Source: Paenibacillus planticolens (GTDB lineage Bacteria > Bacillota > Bacilli > Paenibacillales > NBRC-103111). Taken from it: a stretch of 64,000 nt of DNA. Numbering within the stretch: position 1 is the first letter of the stretch; the number at the start of each line of letters is the position of its first letter. The stretch covers positions 186,001 to 250,000 of the forward strand of contig NZ_WHNZ01000064.1 in assembly GCF_013141725.1 (NCBI RefSeq), read 5' to 3'. Under the pieces are notes generated by a model that searched no databases, was not told the DNA's origin, and saw only the letters and a program-made list of their open reading frames with translations. Of the stretch, positions 26,893 to 37,100 are shown one piece after another. Both the position numbers and the translations under genes were made by a program.

Positions 26893-26910
26893 AGGGTAAT
26901 CGATTACCCT
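26893..26910. promoter_or_regulatory. LacI-type operator 1
   Basis: AGGGTAATCGATTACCCT is a perfect 18-bp palindrome with a central CpG, typical of LacI-family sites, 78 bases upstream of the isomerase start. Confidence 0.75.
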
Positions 26911-27000
26911 TTATGATAAATTTTTTTGAGGATAAACACCGCATCCCCCTATTAAAGCTTTGTTTCTTCTGAATATTAACTTTGTAACCCCTTCCATTTG

Positions 27001-27028
27001 GGTTAATCGGTATGGTTAATCGGTTACC
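27001..27028. promoter_or_regulatory. LacI-type operator 2 (degenerate, with direct repeat)
   Basis: GGTTAATCGGTTACC (27014-27028) resembles operator 1, and its left half GGTTAATCGG is repeated at 27001-27010. Two sites about 120 bases apart would allow DNA looping. The rest of 26816-27138 shows nothing further. Confidence 0.5.
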
Positions 27029-27138
27029 TTATTGAAGTTATTGTATCTCACAGATTATTCTTTTTGCAACCGTTATCTTTTTGGGGGATATACATATTTT
27101 TCGGTGGCGGTGGAAAGAGAGGGGAGTTGCTTGAATAT

Positions 27139-28134
27139 TTAAATCGCCGACGTAGAATCGCGAACCACTAAGTGAGGCAGCAAAAGAATTCGCTGCTTAA
27201 TGTCGTCATTTCCTTCAATTTTATGAATAATTAAATCCATCGCTTTCTTACCAAGATCGCTGACAGGCATCGCTACAGAAGTAAGCTCGGGTGATACAAT
27301 TGAGCACATTGGCGTGTTATCAAAACCAATAATAGACAACTCCTGCGGGACAGCAATCTGATGCTTTCTCGCAGCCCGCATTACGCCGAACGCCATCAAA
27401 TCATTGGTACCAAATATAGCGGTTGCCCGGTTCGCCGAACTAAACAGCTTCCCTGCTGCATGTTCAGCATCCTCCATTTTAGTTCCGCCTATTTGAATAA
27501 ACTTCTCGTCGTACGGGAGCTCTGCTTTTTGCAAGGCAAATTTATAACCCCTAATGCGTTCGTGGCTGCTGACAGTATCCTCGGCAACGATCCCAATACG
27601 CTTGTGTCCGAGTGATATTAAATGCTCCGTTGCGATAACTCCGCCAAAGCAGTCGTCGACCGTAACACTATCTACTAAAATATCCTGCTTCTCATGAGCA
27701 AAAAGAACGATCGGCACTTTATCTTCCAACAATTCTTTAAGAAGCTCTTCATTTTTAAATTGGGATGCGATAATAAAACCGTCAACCTGCTTATTTCTCA
27801 TCAGAGAAATATGTCTGGCTTCTTTGTCCGGGTTATCGTCTGTGCAGCACATCACGACACTAAAGCCTTGCTCTTGGCCGCGATTCTCAATATGCTTCAG
27901 ATATTGTGCGTAGACCGGATTTTCCACATCAGGAATTAGTAACGCAATCTGAAATGTTCCCTTTCCCTTCATCGCAGAGGCTAACACATTAGGCTGATAG
28001 CGAAGATCTTCCATGATTTCTCGAATTTTTATCTTTGTCTTCTCACTGATTCTCCCCGAGTTGTTCAAAACTTTGGAAACAGTAGCCGTCGATACTCCTG
28101 CAGCTTTAGCGATGTCATAGATGGTCGGCTTCAA
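27139..28134 (-). CDS. LacI-family transcriptional repressor
   Basis: 331 residues from a TTG at 28134 (AGGAGTG about six bases upstream). A longer frame to 28257 would read through its own promoter. The helix-turn-helix IYDIAKAAGVSTATVSKVLNNSGRIS opens the protein; the periplasmic-binding-like sensor follows, with QIALLIPDVENPVYAQYLK, DGFIIAS, GHKRIGIV and ISIIGFDN-like segments. It lies directly upstream of the isomerase gene at 25976 with two operators between them, so local repression is very likely. Confidence 0.9.
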   Translation of the reverse strand: MKPTIYDIAKAAGVSTATVSKVLNNSGRISEKTKIKIREIMEDLRYQPNVLASAMKGKGTFQIALLIPDVENPVYAQYLKHIENRGQEQGFSVVMCCTDDNPDKEARHISLMRNKQVDGFIIASQFKNEELLKELLEDKVPIVLFAHEKQDILVDSVTVDDCFGGVIATEHLISLGHKRIGIVAEDTVSSHERIRGYKFALQKAELPYDEKFIQIGGTKMEDAEHAAGKLFSSANRATAIFGTNDLMAFGVMRAARKHQIAVPQELSIIGFDNTPMCSIVSPELTSVAMPVSDLGKKAMDLIIHKIEGNDDIKQRILLLPHLVVRDSTSAI

Positions 28135-28154
28135 TTTACACACTCCTGTCTTAC

Positions 28155-29309
28155 ATGCTATCCAGCACCCTAGGTGTACACGCTTTCTTATTGCTCTCCA
28201 TTCTATACTCTGCTTTGGAAACTTGCAATATGTCGGAATATGTAATGACATGGCCAACTACGCGATGTAACTCTCACCTCCGGCAGCTGCTTTTTCAGTT
28301 GATTTCCCCCACTTCCTTACGCGGATTGTCAGCTTTATCCGTTGTATTATTTCATTTCACAACAATGTACGACCGCACGTTTGGACATAAAGAATCATAT
28401 ATCTTTAATTTTAAATACGGCTCTCTTGGTGTTCAGTTGTTCTTTATGATCAGTGGTTTTGTAATATACATGACCATAATAAAATCTACGAGTCTAAAAG
28501 AGTTTATTATTAAGAGATCTATCCGATTATATCCGGCATACATAACATCTGTTATTATTACATTTTTGGTTACGACAATTGCTGATTTAAAACCACTAAC
28601 GGTTGGTTTTGTTGATTTCCTTATTAATTTAACGATGGTTTATGGTGTCATACCGTTTGGTATTAAGGCTGTCGACGGTGTGTATTGGAGCCTATTTATC
28701 GAAATAAGTTTTTATATTATTTGTGGTTTCTTGCTTTCAATTGGGTTAATCAATAGACCGATAATCAATTCATTCGTAGCGCTAATATTAATTTTCACTA
28801 TTAAAATATTGTTTCTGAACCACCTCCTTCATCCGATTCTAGGTGACCTTGGCATTGTTAATTTCACAAATCTTTTTATCGCAGGGATTATGTTCTTTGT
28901 ATTGAAGAACTCAAAGAACAAGGTTTGTCACCTAATCATGTTGCTCTGTTTACTATTTGAATTCTGTTTCAAAGGAACAGTGGCAGGATTATTTGTTGCC
29001 GCATTTTGTCTTGTCTTTTATGCATTGATCTATAATAAGTTAGGGTTTATTAATAAGCCATTCATTACATACTTAGGAACTATTTCTTATAGCTTGTATC
29101 TAATTCATTCTTACATTGGCTACATCATTATTAATCAACTTGAAAAAAACGGATTTACAAATGAACTATTTATTATTGTTCCCCTATTAGTATCAGTTGG
29201 ATTAGCACACGTGATTACATTCCATATTGAAAAGCCAGTACAAAAATACTTACTTAACAAATTTCATACTAGGAAAATAAAAACCTCTCAAGATTCAGTT
29301 ACATTATAA
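28155..29309 (+). CDS. Acyltransferase-3 family membrane protein (start uncertain)
   Basis: Integral membrane acyltransferase of the OafA/NodX group that acylates a surface sugar. The conserved opening SLRGLSALSVVLFHF and QLFFMISGFVIYMTI, followed by about nine further hydrophobic helices, identify it; no SGNH domain follows. The first 48 codons of the open frame do not match the family and cover the lacI promoter. The TTG at 28299 (336 residues) is the more natural start, although no clear ribosome site precedes it. The coding sequence is far more AT-rich than its neighbours, a sign of recent transfer or a damaged 5' end. Confidence 0.75.
   Translation: MLSSTLGVHAFLLLSILYSALETCNMSEYVMTWPTTRCNSHLRQLLFQLISPTSLRGLSALSVVLFHFTTMYDRTFGHKESYIFNFKYGSLGVQLFFMISGFVIYMTIIKSTSLKEFIIKRSIRLYPAYITSVIITFLVTTIADLKPLTVGFVDFLINLTMVYGVIPFGIKAVDGVYWSLFIEISFYIICGFLLSIGLINRPIINSFVALILIFTIKILFLNHLLHPILGDLGIVNFTNLFIAGIMFFVLKNSKNKVCHLIMLLCLLFEFCFKGTVAGLFVAAFCLVFYALIYNKLGFINKPFITYLGTISYSLYLIHSYIGYIIINQLEKNGFTNELFIIVPLLVSVGLAHVITFHIEKPVQKYLLNKFHTRKIKTSQDSVTL
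28200..28228 (-). promoter_or_regulatory. Promoter of the lacI-family gene
   Basis: TTGCAA (28223-28228), 17-base spacer, TAGAAT (28200-28205) on the minus strand, 66 bases before the TTG start. The box lies inside the frame annotated for the divergent acyltransferase, which argues for a later start of that gene. Confidence 0.65.
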
Positions 29310-29341
29310 TCATACATTCCAAAAATAAGGAGTTTTTTGAA

Positions 29342-29533
29342 ATGCAACAAATCGTTACGTCATCGGATCCAGATGTTGGCACGTTTGTTTGCCCGAGATG
29401 CAAAGCAATTTGGAGAGCGAAAGGTGAATTTGAACATTTTTTAGGCGGATGGCATTATAACAATGATGATCTTTGTCCTCGCGGGTGCAGAAATTTCCTT
29501 TCCTTAAGGATCAGAGGGGATGAAATTGTGTAG
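29342..29533 (+). CDS. Small CPxC zinc-ribbon-like protein
   Basis: 63-residue hypothetical protein. Cysteines occur as CPRC (residues 17-20) and CPRGC (45-49), suggesting one zinc site. AAGGAG lies nine bases before the ATG, and the gene follows the acyltransferase by 32 bases. I do not recognise a family. Confidence 0.6.
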   Translation: MQQIVTSSDPDVGTFVCPRCKAIWRAKGEFEHFLGGWHYNNDDLCPRGCRNFLSLRIRGDEIV

Positions 29534-29657
29534 GCTCGTTTCATAATTTTATTTAATCCGCACCAAAAGCAAAGGAGCTAAGCACATACACAAGTTCAAG
29601 GGCGAGTGAAGGCGCGGTTGTTAGCAGGAAGAAGCGCGTGCGCTGCAGCTTGCGTTC

Positions 29658-29847
29658 TATGCTGCACTTTGTGCAACATAGAGTGGGCATAATGCGGCAA
29701 AATCTCACTCTCGTTGTACAAAGTACAATGATTTAGCTAGATTTGCGCTGAAAACTAGCTTTTGAGGGAAAATGGTTGCACAAAGTGCAATATAGCTGCC
29801 GGAGAAGCGAAAATAGGCTGAAATGATTGCACAAAGTGCAATATAGC
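29658..29847. repeat. Intergenic repeat family 1, copy B
   Basis: 190-bp partner of 4014-4203. Palindromes are at 29663-29675, 29714-29728, 29776-29790 and 29827-29841; here three of the four are perfect TTGYAC-AAA-GTRCAA elements. Flanking bases are partly duplicated: the stretch beginning ACAAGTTCAAGGGCGAG occurs at about 29590 and 29882, and part of the repeat recurs at 29915-29948. No gene was seen in 29534-30063. Confidence 0.85.
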
Positions 29848-30010
29848 TATGTTAGCCGAGGGGGATCTATGGAAGCACAGAACAAGTTCAAGGGCGAGGT
29901 GAAGGCGCGGTTGTATAATGCGGCAAAAGCTCACTCTCGTTGCACAAAATTGGCATACGTAGAAATCATCAATTTATAGCAATGCTCCGCAGGAAACCGC
30001 CTGCAAGTAC

Positions 30011-30046
30011 CCTTCTTCCCCTCCACAAATATAGAAGGGAAGAAGG
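30011..30046 (-). terminator. Hairpin after the 1317-residue secreted protein
   Basis: CCTTCTTCCC pairs with GGGAAGAAGG (30011-30020 and 30037-30046) 18 bases beyond the stop. There is no T tract, so it may only shield the transcript end. Confidence 0.45.
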
Positions 30047-30063
30047 CAATTCTGCTCCTTTAT

Positions 30064-33000
30064 TTAGTTCAAAATTTTGCTCGCAATCGCCGCAAGGTCA
30101 GTGATGTCAATGCGGTTGTCGCCATTCATATCCGCCGCCTTGATTTGTAGCCAATCCGCATCGGATGCCGTTTTACCGTAGTTGGCAGCAGCCAAGGCCA
30201 GATCGCCGATGCTGACTCTTCCGTCTCCGTTGATGTCTCCCGGAATTCCGACTGGAACAGGCGTCACTTGGATACTGACTGAGGAAGACATAGCCTGTAT
30301 TTCCGTGCCAAGCTCGTTTGCCAATGTCGCTTTGCTTACTTGTATGAGTCCAGTTGACGCTTGCGTCAGGTCTTTCGCCTGGAAAGCAAGCTCCAGTATT
30401 TGCGACTGTCCAGTAACGGCATTACTGCTGCCAGTGCTTGCCAAAATTAAGCGCAGCTTGCCTGGTGTACTATGAACCGTCTGAACAATCACAACGCCGT
30501 CTTTCACCGATTTCACCGAATCAAAAGTCATGATACTCGCGTCATAATCAATCGTAATGTCCTGTGCATATATATTTGCCGTATTCACGTTGAGACCGTA
30601 AATTACCTTAAAGGAATCGCCTGATCTAACAGTCCCTAATCCTGTTAGAGTCGTTGACGGCTGATCGTTTACAACCTGTGTGACTTTGAGCACATACTGA
30701 CATACCGTGGTGTTTCCAGCATTATCCGCTGCCGTCACAACGATCGTATGGTCACCAGCCGTTAATGCAAATGGCTGTGCTGTAAGCGGCTGATTGACAA
30801 TCGTGCCATCCAGCTTCACCTCTGATCTTGCAACACCACTTAGCGCATCCGTTATTGTGAACGGAATGTTCACCGTATCCGACTGAAGGACCGTTATCGT
30901 CTGCGCACCTGGTTCGCCCGTTACAACAGCAGTCGTTTCAACAACAGGACCCGTTTTGTCGACTTTCACTTGTACGGATTTCGTTGCCTCCTGATTACCG
31001 GCAGCGTCTACACTGTAGTATTGGAGCGTATGAACGCCTTCGTCCGTGATTTGAATGGTGCTGCCTTCAACAAACGCCCCACCGTCCACGCTGTAAACCG
31101 TTTTGGAAACCGTGCTTTCCGTATCGGTTGCGGTCAGGGTAACGGTTTGCCCTGTTTGCTGCCACCCCGTAACCGCATCGTCTGTTGTCACTGGTGGGGT
31201 TGTGTCAGTTGTCGGATTCGCATCTCCATATACGTTAAATTCATAAGCGGAGGCACTTCCACCACTGTAATTGGAGCCCGTAACAGTTACCCTGACATAT
31301 CTGAAAGTTGCATGGAAGGTATCTGTTGTCAATCCTTGAATTGTATTATCCGACCTGTCAAGTATAGTCGTATAGGTCACGTCGTCATTGCTGCCTTCAA
31401 TTTTGTACTTGTAGAAACGCGGATAGGTTGTGCTGTTATACCAGTAGCTTTCCAGCTTGGTAATATTCATGCTGCTTCCAAGATCGACCTTCCACCACTG
31501 CGGGAAGGTGTTAGTGACGGCCGCCCATCGGGTAGAAGTCGTATTCCCGTCATTGGCATTGCTTACCTCATTTCCGGTTTGTACCGAGCTTGCCGTAGCG
31601 GGTTTGCCTTTTGACACAATTCCGGTTTGTGTAGTCGCACTTATCGGTGAACTCCATAAGCTCGTGCCCTCGCTATTCTTTGCCCTTACCTGGTAGGTGT
31701 GGGTTGAGCTTGCTTCGAGTCCTGTATGTGTATAAGTATTGCTTACGCTGCTTACTATCACGCCATCAACCATAAGGTCATAGCTTGTAGCTCCTGTAGA
31801 ACTATTCCAGCTAACTTTGATCTGAGACATGTTTGCTCCAGTCGCGGTCAAACCGGTTGGGACAGAGGGTAGATTTGGATTTGAGGCTACTGGGGTGATG
31901 GTCATGGCTTGCGGATTGCCTGCGCCAAACTTGATACTCTGTATGGAAGCTTGACTGGAGCTAAATTCAACACCAAGCGAGCTTGCCCGATTGACCAGTC
32001 GATAGCTCGTGATCCCGCTTAAACTTGAGTTCGTTGCTGCTGAAATCGTAGCTGGTGTAGAAGAGGGAGTGAGGTAGGCCGGTGTAGCATTTCCAACAGG
32101 TAAAAGGTACCATTGGTCACTGCCGCTTGCAGTTCCGTTTCCGCCATTTCCGCTCGGATTGGCATCTGCATCCGCTGCACCAAAGGTAATTGCGGCTCCC
32201 ATTGCCCGCGTTGCTGCAGCTGTTGAGCCGGATACCTTCAAATACTTTTCTGTGGATACGTTCCGTAATCTGTAGAAACCGCTATTTTTAGAAGAATCAA
32301 ATTCATCGGGTACAGGAATAAATTGCCACTGATTCTCTGCGCCATCTTGGAGGGCATTTCCGCCTATCGAGATGGTATAGGCTGTAGACGGTGAAATGGC
32401 TGTTCCGTTATGGTCTTTTGGCGGATTATAAGCTGAATAATAAGTCTGCCCGGGACCGGGAGCTGCTGTGGAATAATTTTTTTGCGAACCCGATAAATCG
32501 GAAATCGTTCGGAAGGAATAGCCGCTGACTTGTTGATTGGTCAGACTGCCTGAGTCGATTTGAGACAAATAGCTGCCTACTGTAGACGGAAGTTTACCTA
32601 CGACTTTAAACGTGTCCGGCGCGCCTAAATCATCGGTCTCGTAAACATATCCGTCATATCCGACGGACCGGTACTTGCCGCTGTAAGCATTGTAGGAAAA
32701 AGCATTTTCGTACTGCGTATTGACCGGAAGAAATACTCTTTGCGTTGCCGTATCTTTGAATACCGGCGTGCTGCCGCCTGGTTTAACGGAGGTCAAGTAT
32801 CCGGTTGAGTTGTTTTCTTGGCTGATCCATACCTGGTTGTTTTGGATGTATACGGTGATTGTAGCATCCAGTGCCGGATCGGAGTAAGAGACGGACGGAA
32901 GGCTGGTGTCGCTTGCATTTTTAATTGTGCCGTTGACTGTATTCGCTGTATACGTGTTGCCTGCAGCATCTTTGAAGGTAAAATCTCCATTGCTTGGCAC

Positions 33001-34017
33001 CTTCATGTAGCTGATATTCAGAGATGATCCATCCATACCAGTCCCGGTTAAAGTCAGACTATCCGTCGCTGGCGTATAGTTTACGGTCAAATTATGATCG
33101 CTGCCAGCTCCCATAGGACTGCCTATCCAGCCAGCTTCCCCCTTCAGTGCGGATCTGGTCCATGTTCCGTTATACCAAACATCCCAAGATCCTTCAGCCA
33201 TTTTGGCGCTGATCGGAGAACGGGCTAGACTGAAGTAAGTGAGGATGTTGCTAAAGCCTGGTTTCCAATTGATGTGGTTGTTGTAGAGCACATAAAAGTA
33301 ACCGTTTACATTATCAACGAAAAATCTGGTTCCGGCCACCCCGTATGACCAAGTTGAACCGGGAAAGTTCGCATTGGTAGCTGCTTCATTGCTATCGTTC
33401 CACGGTGAAGTGGCAACCTGCCCGATCAACTGCCAGGTAGCTCCTTTATCTGTCGAATAAGTGGCCAGAACACGATTGTTATGGACACCTGTGGAAATTC
33501 GCTCATTGTTGGTCGGGTTGCCCGATGCAAATGGCGAGAATTGATATTCGTCGTTGGTCAGGGCATACCAGTATCCGGTATCCGGATCAACCCAGACGCC
33601 AATCCCATCGTTGTGGTCATCCTGGTAGGGGGTTGGAATACCGTAAGTTTCGTCGATCTTGTAATTGATGGTCCCCGGCTTGTTCCAGTAAGAATTATAG
33701 GTTGTTGTAGTGCCCCAATTGGTGTTCAATGTACCAAAGTCCTTATTGGTGTTGTATTTGATCCAAGAACCGCCGCTGTCCGTCTGTGAGTAGTCAGCTA
33801 AAGAATACATCCAATGAAACTCCCCGTCCTTGTCAACGAAGGCAGAGCCTGCAATATCAGCTTTGCCGGCAGTCAGGTTCGGAACTGCATTTTGCACATA
33901 AGTTGGGAAATTCTCTGTCGCTGCAAAAGCCGTTTGAGACCCACTCAAAACCTGAATCATAGAGAACGCTAGAATAGCAATTGGACTTGCGAATTTCACT
34001 TTCTTTTTAACACGCAT
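30064..34017 (-). CDS. Large secreted propeller-like protein with ricin-type, Fn3, F5/8C, Ig-like, cohesin and dockerin modules
   Basis: 1317 residues from the ATG at 34017 (GGAGGT six bases upstream). Approximate order: signal peptide 1-35; a unique propeller-like region (about 36-545) rich in aspartate and aromatic blade motifs such as DGIGVWVDPDTGYWYALTN and TYSTDKGATWQLIG; ricin-B-like lectin (549-694); fibronectin III (716-798); F5/8C discoidin/CBM32 (802-935); two Ig-like repeats (about 940-1115); cohesin (1118-1250); dockerin with two intact calcium loops (DINGDGRVSIGDL and DMNGDNRIDITDL). The N-terminal region resembles five-bladed or BNR-type glycosidases, but I see no diagnostic catalytic motif. 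It is the last gene of the polysaccharide operon. Confidence 0.88.
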   Translation of the reverse strand: MRVKKKVKFASPIAILAFSMIQVLSGSQTAFAATENFPTYVQNAVPNLTAGKADIAGSAFVDKDGEFHWMYSLADYSQTDSGGSWIKYNTNKDFGTLNTNWGTTTTYNSYWNKPGTINYKIDETYGIPTPYQDDHNDGIGVWVDPDTGYWYALTNDEYQFSPFASGNPTNNERISTGVHNNRVLATYSTDKGATWQLIGQVATSPWNDSNEAATNANFPGSTWSYGVAGTRFFVDNVNGYFYVLYNNHINWKPGFSNILTYFSLARSPISAKMAEGSWDVWYNGTWTRSALKGEAGWIGSPMGAGSDHNLTVNYTPATDSLTLTGTGMDGSSLNISYMKVPSNGDFTFKDAAGNTYTANTVNGTIKNASDTSLPSVSYSDPALDATITVYIQNNQVWISQENNSTGYLTSVKPGGSTPVFKDTATQRVFLPVNTQYENAFSYNAYSGKYRSVGYDGYVYETDDLGAPDTFKVVGKLPSTVGSYLSQIDSGSLTNQQVSGYSFRTISDLSGSQKNYSTAAPGPGQTYYSAYNPPKDHNGTAISPSTAYTISIGGNALQDGAENQWQFIPVPDEFDSSKNSGFYRLRNVSTEKYLKVSGSTAAATRAMGAAITFGAADADANPSGNGGNGTASGSDQWYLLPVGNATPAYLTPSSTPATISAATNSSLSGITSYRLVNRASSLGVEFSSSQASIQSIKFGAGNPQAMTITPVASNPNLPSVPTGLTATGANMSQIKVSWNSSTGATSYDLMVDGVIVSSVSNTYTHTGLEASSTHTYQVRAKNSEGTSLWSSPISATTQTGIVSKGKPATASSVQTGNEVSNANDGNTTSTRWAAVTNTFPQWWKVDLGSSMNITKLESYWYNSTTYPRFYKYKIEGSNDDVTYTTILDRSDNTIQGLTTDTFHATFRYVRVTVTGSNYSGGSASAYEFNVYGDANPTTDTTPPVTTDDAVTGWQQTGQTVTLTATDTESTVSKTVYSVDGGAFVEGSTIQITDEGVHTLQYYSVDAAGNQEATKSVQVKVDKTGPVVETTAVVTGEPGAQTITVLQSDTVNIPFTITDALSGVARSEVKLDGTIVNQPLTAQPFALTAGDHTIVVTAADNAGNTTVCQYVLKVTQVVNDQPSTTLTGLGTVRSGDSFKVIYGLNVNTANIYAQDITIDYDASIMTFDSVKSVKDGVVIVQTVHSTPGKLRLILASTGSSNAVTGQSQILELAFQAKDLTQASTGLIQVSKATLANELGTEIQAMSSSVSIQVTPVPVGIPGDINGDGRVSIGDLALAAANYGKTASDADWLQIKAADMNGDNRIDITDLAAIASKILN

Positions 34018-34118
34018 ACGATTACCTCCGTGTTTAGTATTGGTTGAAAGCTCTTCGGATTCTTCTTTCCAAACGTTCTGTCGCCCGGTCATCAATCACC
34101 CCCTTTCAGCCCCGCTTT

Positions 34119-37100
34119 CTATAAGTACGTGTAGTTCTTGTTGACGATCAGCACGTTGACCCTCCATTGCATTCCTTCGCAGGAGCTGAACCGTATTTTC
34201 ATATAGCCGTCCTTCCTCTGTGTGACTGGCAGTATATCCGTTGCAAATTCACCTGCCTTCAGCGTTTTCTCGGGTTTCCACGAGCTTTGCCCAACAATTT
34301 CTATTTCCGTGTAAGACGCTGCCTCTTGGTCGCCGGATACAAAGAGCAAATCGTATCTCCCCTTCGGAAGCTCCACGATAAACGCAGCTTCGTATGTGCC
34401 TCCGATAAAATCTCTTCGCAGCTCGTCAGGTTCCCCGCAATCCGCTGCTATGAGATCTTCTTTTCTCTCCCATCCGTTCCCCGAATAAGTGGTGAAAATC
34501 GTCTCTGGCGTTATTTTTCTAAACGTTTGGCCGAGGACACCTTCCCTATGTACCTGTCTAGGCAGCACTTTGTAATAATCTTTGCCCAACACATGCGATG
34601 CTACGCCAAAATCAAAGCGATAAGCAGCCAGCCTCGATTCTCGGTGATTGCCGGAATAATAATCAAAAGTAAAATGGTCGAGTGTCCTGTAATGCTGCGT
34701 GTCTTGGTTTTTGCCAAGGAATACTCTCCGGTGTGTATGGGCTTCGTGAAAAAGTGGATAACTCCTTAAGGCTTTAACGCGATCCGAATTGGATAAAAAC
34801 AACTCTGGCAGCAACGATTCCGTATGAGGATAAATCGCATACTCCCCGTCCTTCACCGTCTCAAATGAAATCCGTCCATCTTCCTGATGATAATCCACGG
34901 TGTTCCACGATTGACCATTTTTGCTTGAGACCAGTACTTTATCACTCCAATTAAACGGGTTGCGCAGAACCACCTTAGATCCTGCCTTACTTTGGATATA
35001 AACCCAAACTGTACGGCCATTTTTGAACTCTGCACTAACCTCGAAGGCTCCTACGGCTAATAAGCCTTGAAAGGAGCAATTGTTCCATTTCTTATACTTC
35101 CTTACCTTCTTCTCTACATCATGGTCGTACAAACCAATCGTACGTTCCTCCTCAGGCTCACCCGAGGGTAGCGACGGAAATACATCGATCACCCCATCAT
35201 AGCTTTGCAGCAGCATTTCGTTCACGGCAGCGACCATTTCACCTGAAGCCTCCATCATATGCGGATGATACAAAGGCTCATTCGTGATGTTGCAGTAGTT
35301 CATCCATCGTTCCGTTTCTTCGGAGAACAAACCATTGCTCCTCATCGATAGATCAATGCCTTGCTCATACAGCAATCGGAGCGCAGTATTCCCCTTGCCC
35401 AGCCTGGAAGCCGCACAGGAGAGCCAGCCGAACTGAAACACACCGTATTCCGTATGATTTTCGGCATAACGAAGCGTATTCTCCCCTCTTTGCCGCAGCG
35501 CAGCTTCGCTATTTTTACATATTTCACCGATGGGATAAATCGGCATTAACAGTGAAGGATGACGCAGATGCAGATTCGCCGGAGCCCATTCCGAATCCAA
35601 CAACCTATCGCCGTACGGTTGGGTTTCGGCCGTCCTGTACGGTGCCAAGCGCTTTGCGAACGCCCGCCATTTGAGCCGATCGGCTTCCGCTTCGCCTAGC
35701 AGCTCATTCGCTTCGCTGGCGATTTGAAGCACATATTTGACCGATGCCAGCGTACAGGTCGAGTTGCAGGTTAACGGTCCTTGTTCGGGGGATATATCCG
35801 GGAAAATGTTGAACTGCCCCGTAGCACTATCCACCTTCAAGCAGCCTTCGAAAAAACGGGCAATCCCTTTAAAGACAGGGTAAGCCTTTTCACGCAAAAA
35901 GCGCACATCCATACTGTAGCGGTAATAATCCCACAAAAACTGTGCGCACCAGGGCCAAATACTGAGATATAGCGCATGCGGGTAATCCCCGGCTATGCCT
36001 TCCAAACCATAGAACTGCATTGCCATTCTTTCAGCCTCAGCGACGTAGGAAAGCAGTCCATCATTGAACACCTCCGCCACTTCAAGGTGATTCGCCGTAT
36101 AGAGCGGCCAAAAGGCGGCTTGAATGTTCACGTCCCAGTACCACATGCTGCCCCATTTGGTCGGCTGCTTGATGTCCCACAAACCATTCAGTCCGCATGC
36201 CTGCTCACGCATACGACTTCCTTTGCCGCTGCTGCAGGCAAGTGCGTACAAATTGATATACCATAAATCTTCGATCATTTTGTCAGGAACTGTAATGGAT
36301 GAGCGGCTCCAGAAGTTGCTCCAATGTTCTTGATGAACAGCTATCATATCCGCAATTCGCAATAGCGAACCGGATTGGTTTACTTTTTGAAGAGCAGTAC
36401 GAAGCAAATCATTTGTCTCTTCCTCCGTCACAACCGTCGTAAGCAGCGTCACGCGTTCCTCGGCATTTTGCATCGTTATCCGTATAGAATCACCTGCCTC
36501 TCCAGGCATCAAGCTCCCTTTCCCGCCAAGGATTCGCATCATCACGAGAAAGGAAAAAGGACCGAACCGTTCCCTATCCTCTCCATCCGGATAAAAAGAA
36601 CCTTGATAGTAAAATGTCATTTCATCCAGCTGATGAAACGTAACGTTCATTTCCACGTATCTTCTGGATGGAACGGCCAGCGAGACAGCTGACAGCAGAG
36701 CAGTGTCCGTCTGCCTAATGTCTGTAATGACAAAATCTCCGTCCTGAGCAACAATTGTACTCACATTAAGCTTGTCATCGCCCTTTTCTATTGTGAAATG
36801 CACCGTTGCATTCTCGACATCCAGCTCTAACGAGTAGCTGTCCGGATCAGACATATGTACAGAAGGAAACAGGTGCACTTCACCCGTAGGAAAATGGGAT
36901 GTTCCGCCCGAGGATTTGCCATATTTTCTATGCATACTATTGCTGGATAACGCATCGCCGTATAGAAATATGGGACCTTTATCAGGATTTCGGTACAAAT
37001 CAGAAGCAAGTTGTCTCAATTGTTCAAACGTATATCCATATTGGAGATGGAAGTCCCCATCCTCGCCATTCCGATACTTTTTACTGTAACGATGAAGTTT

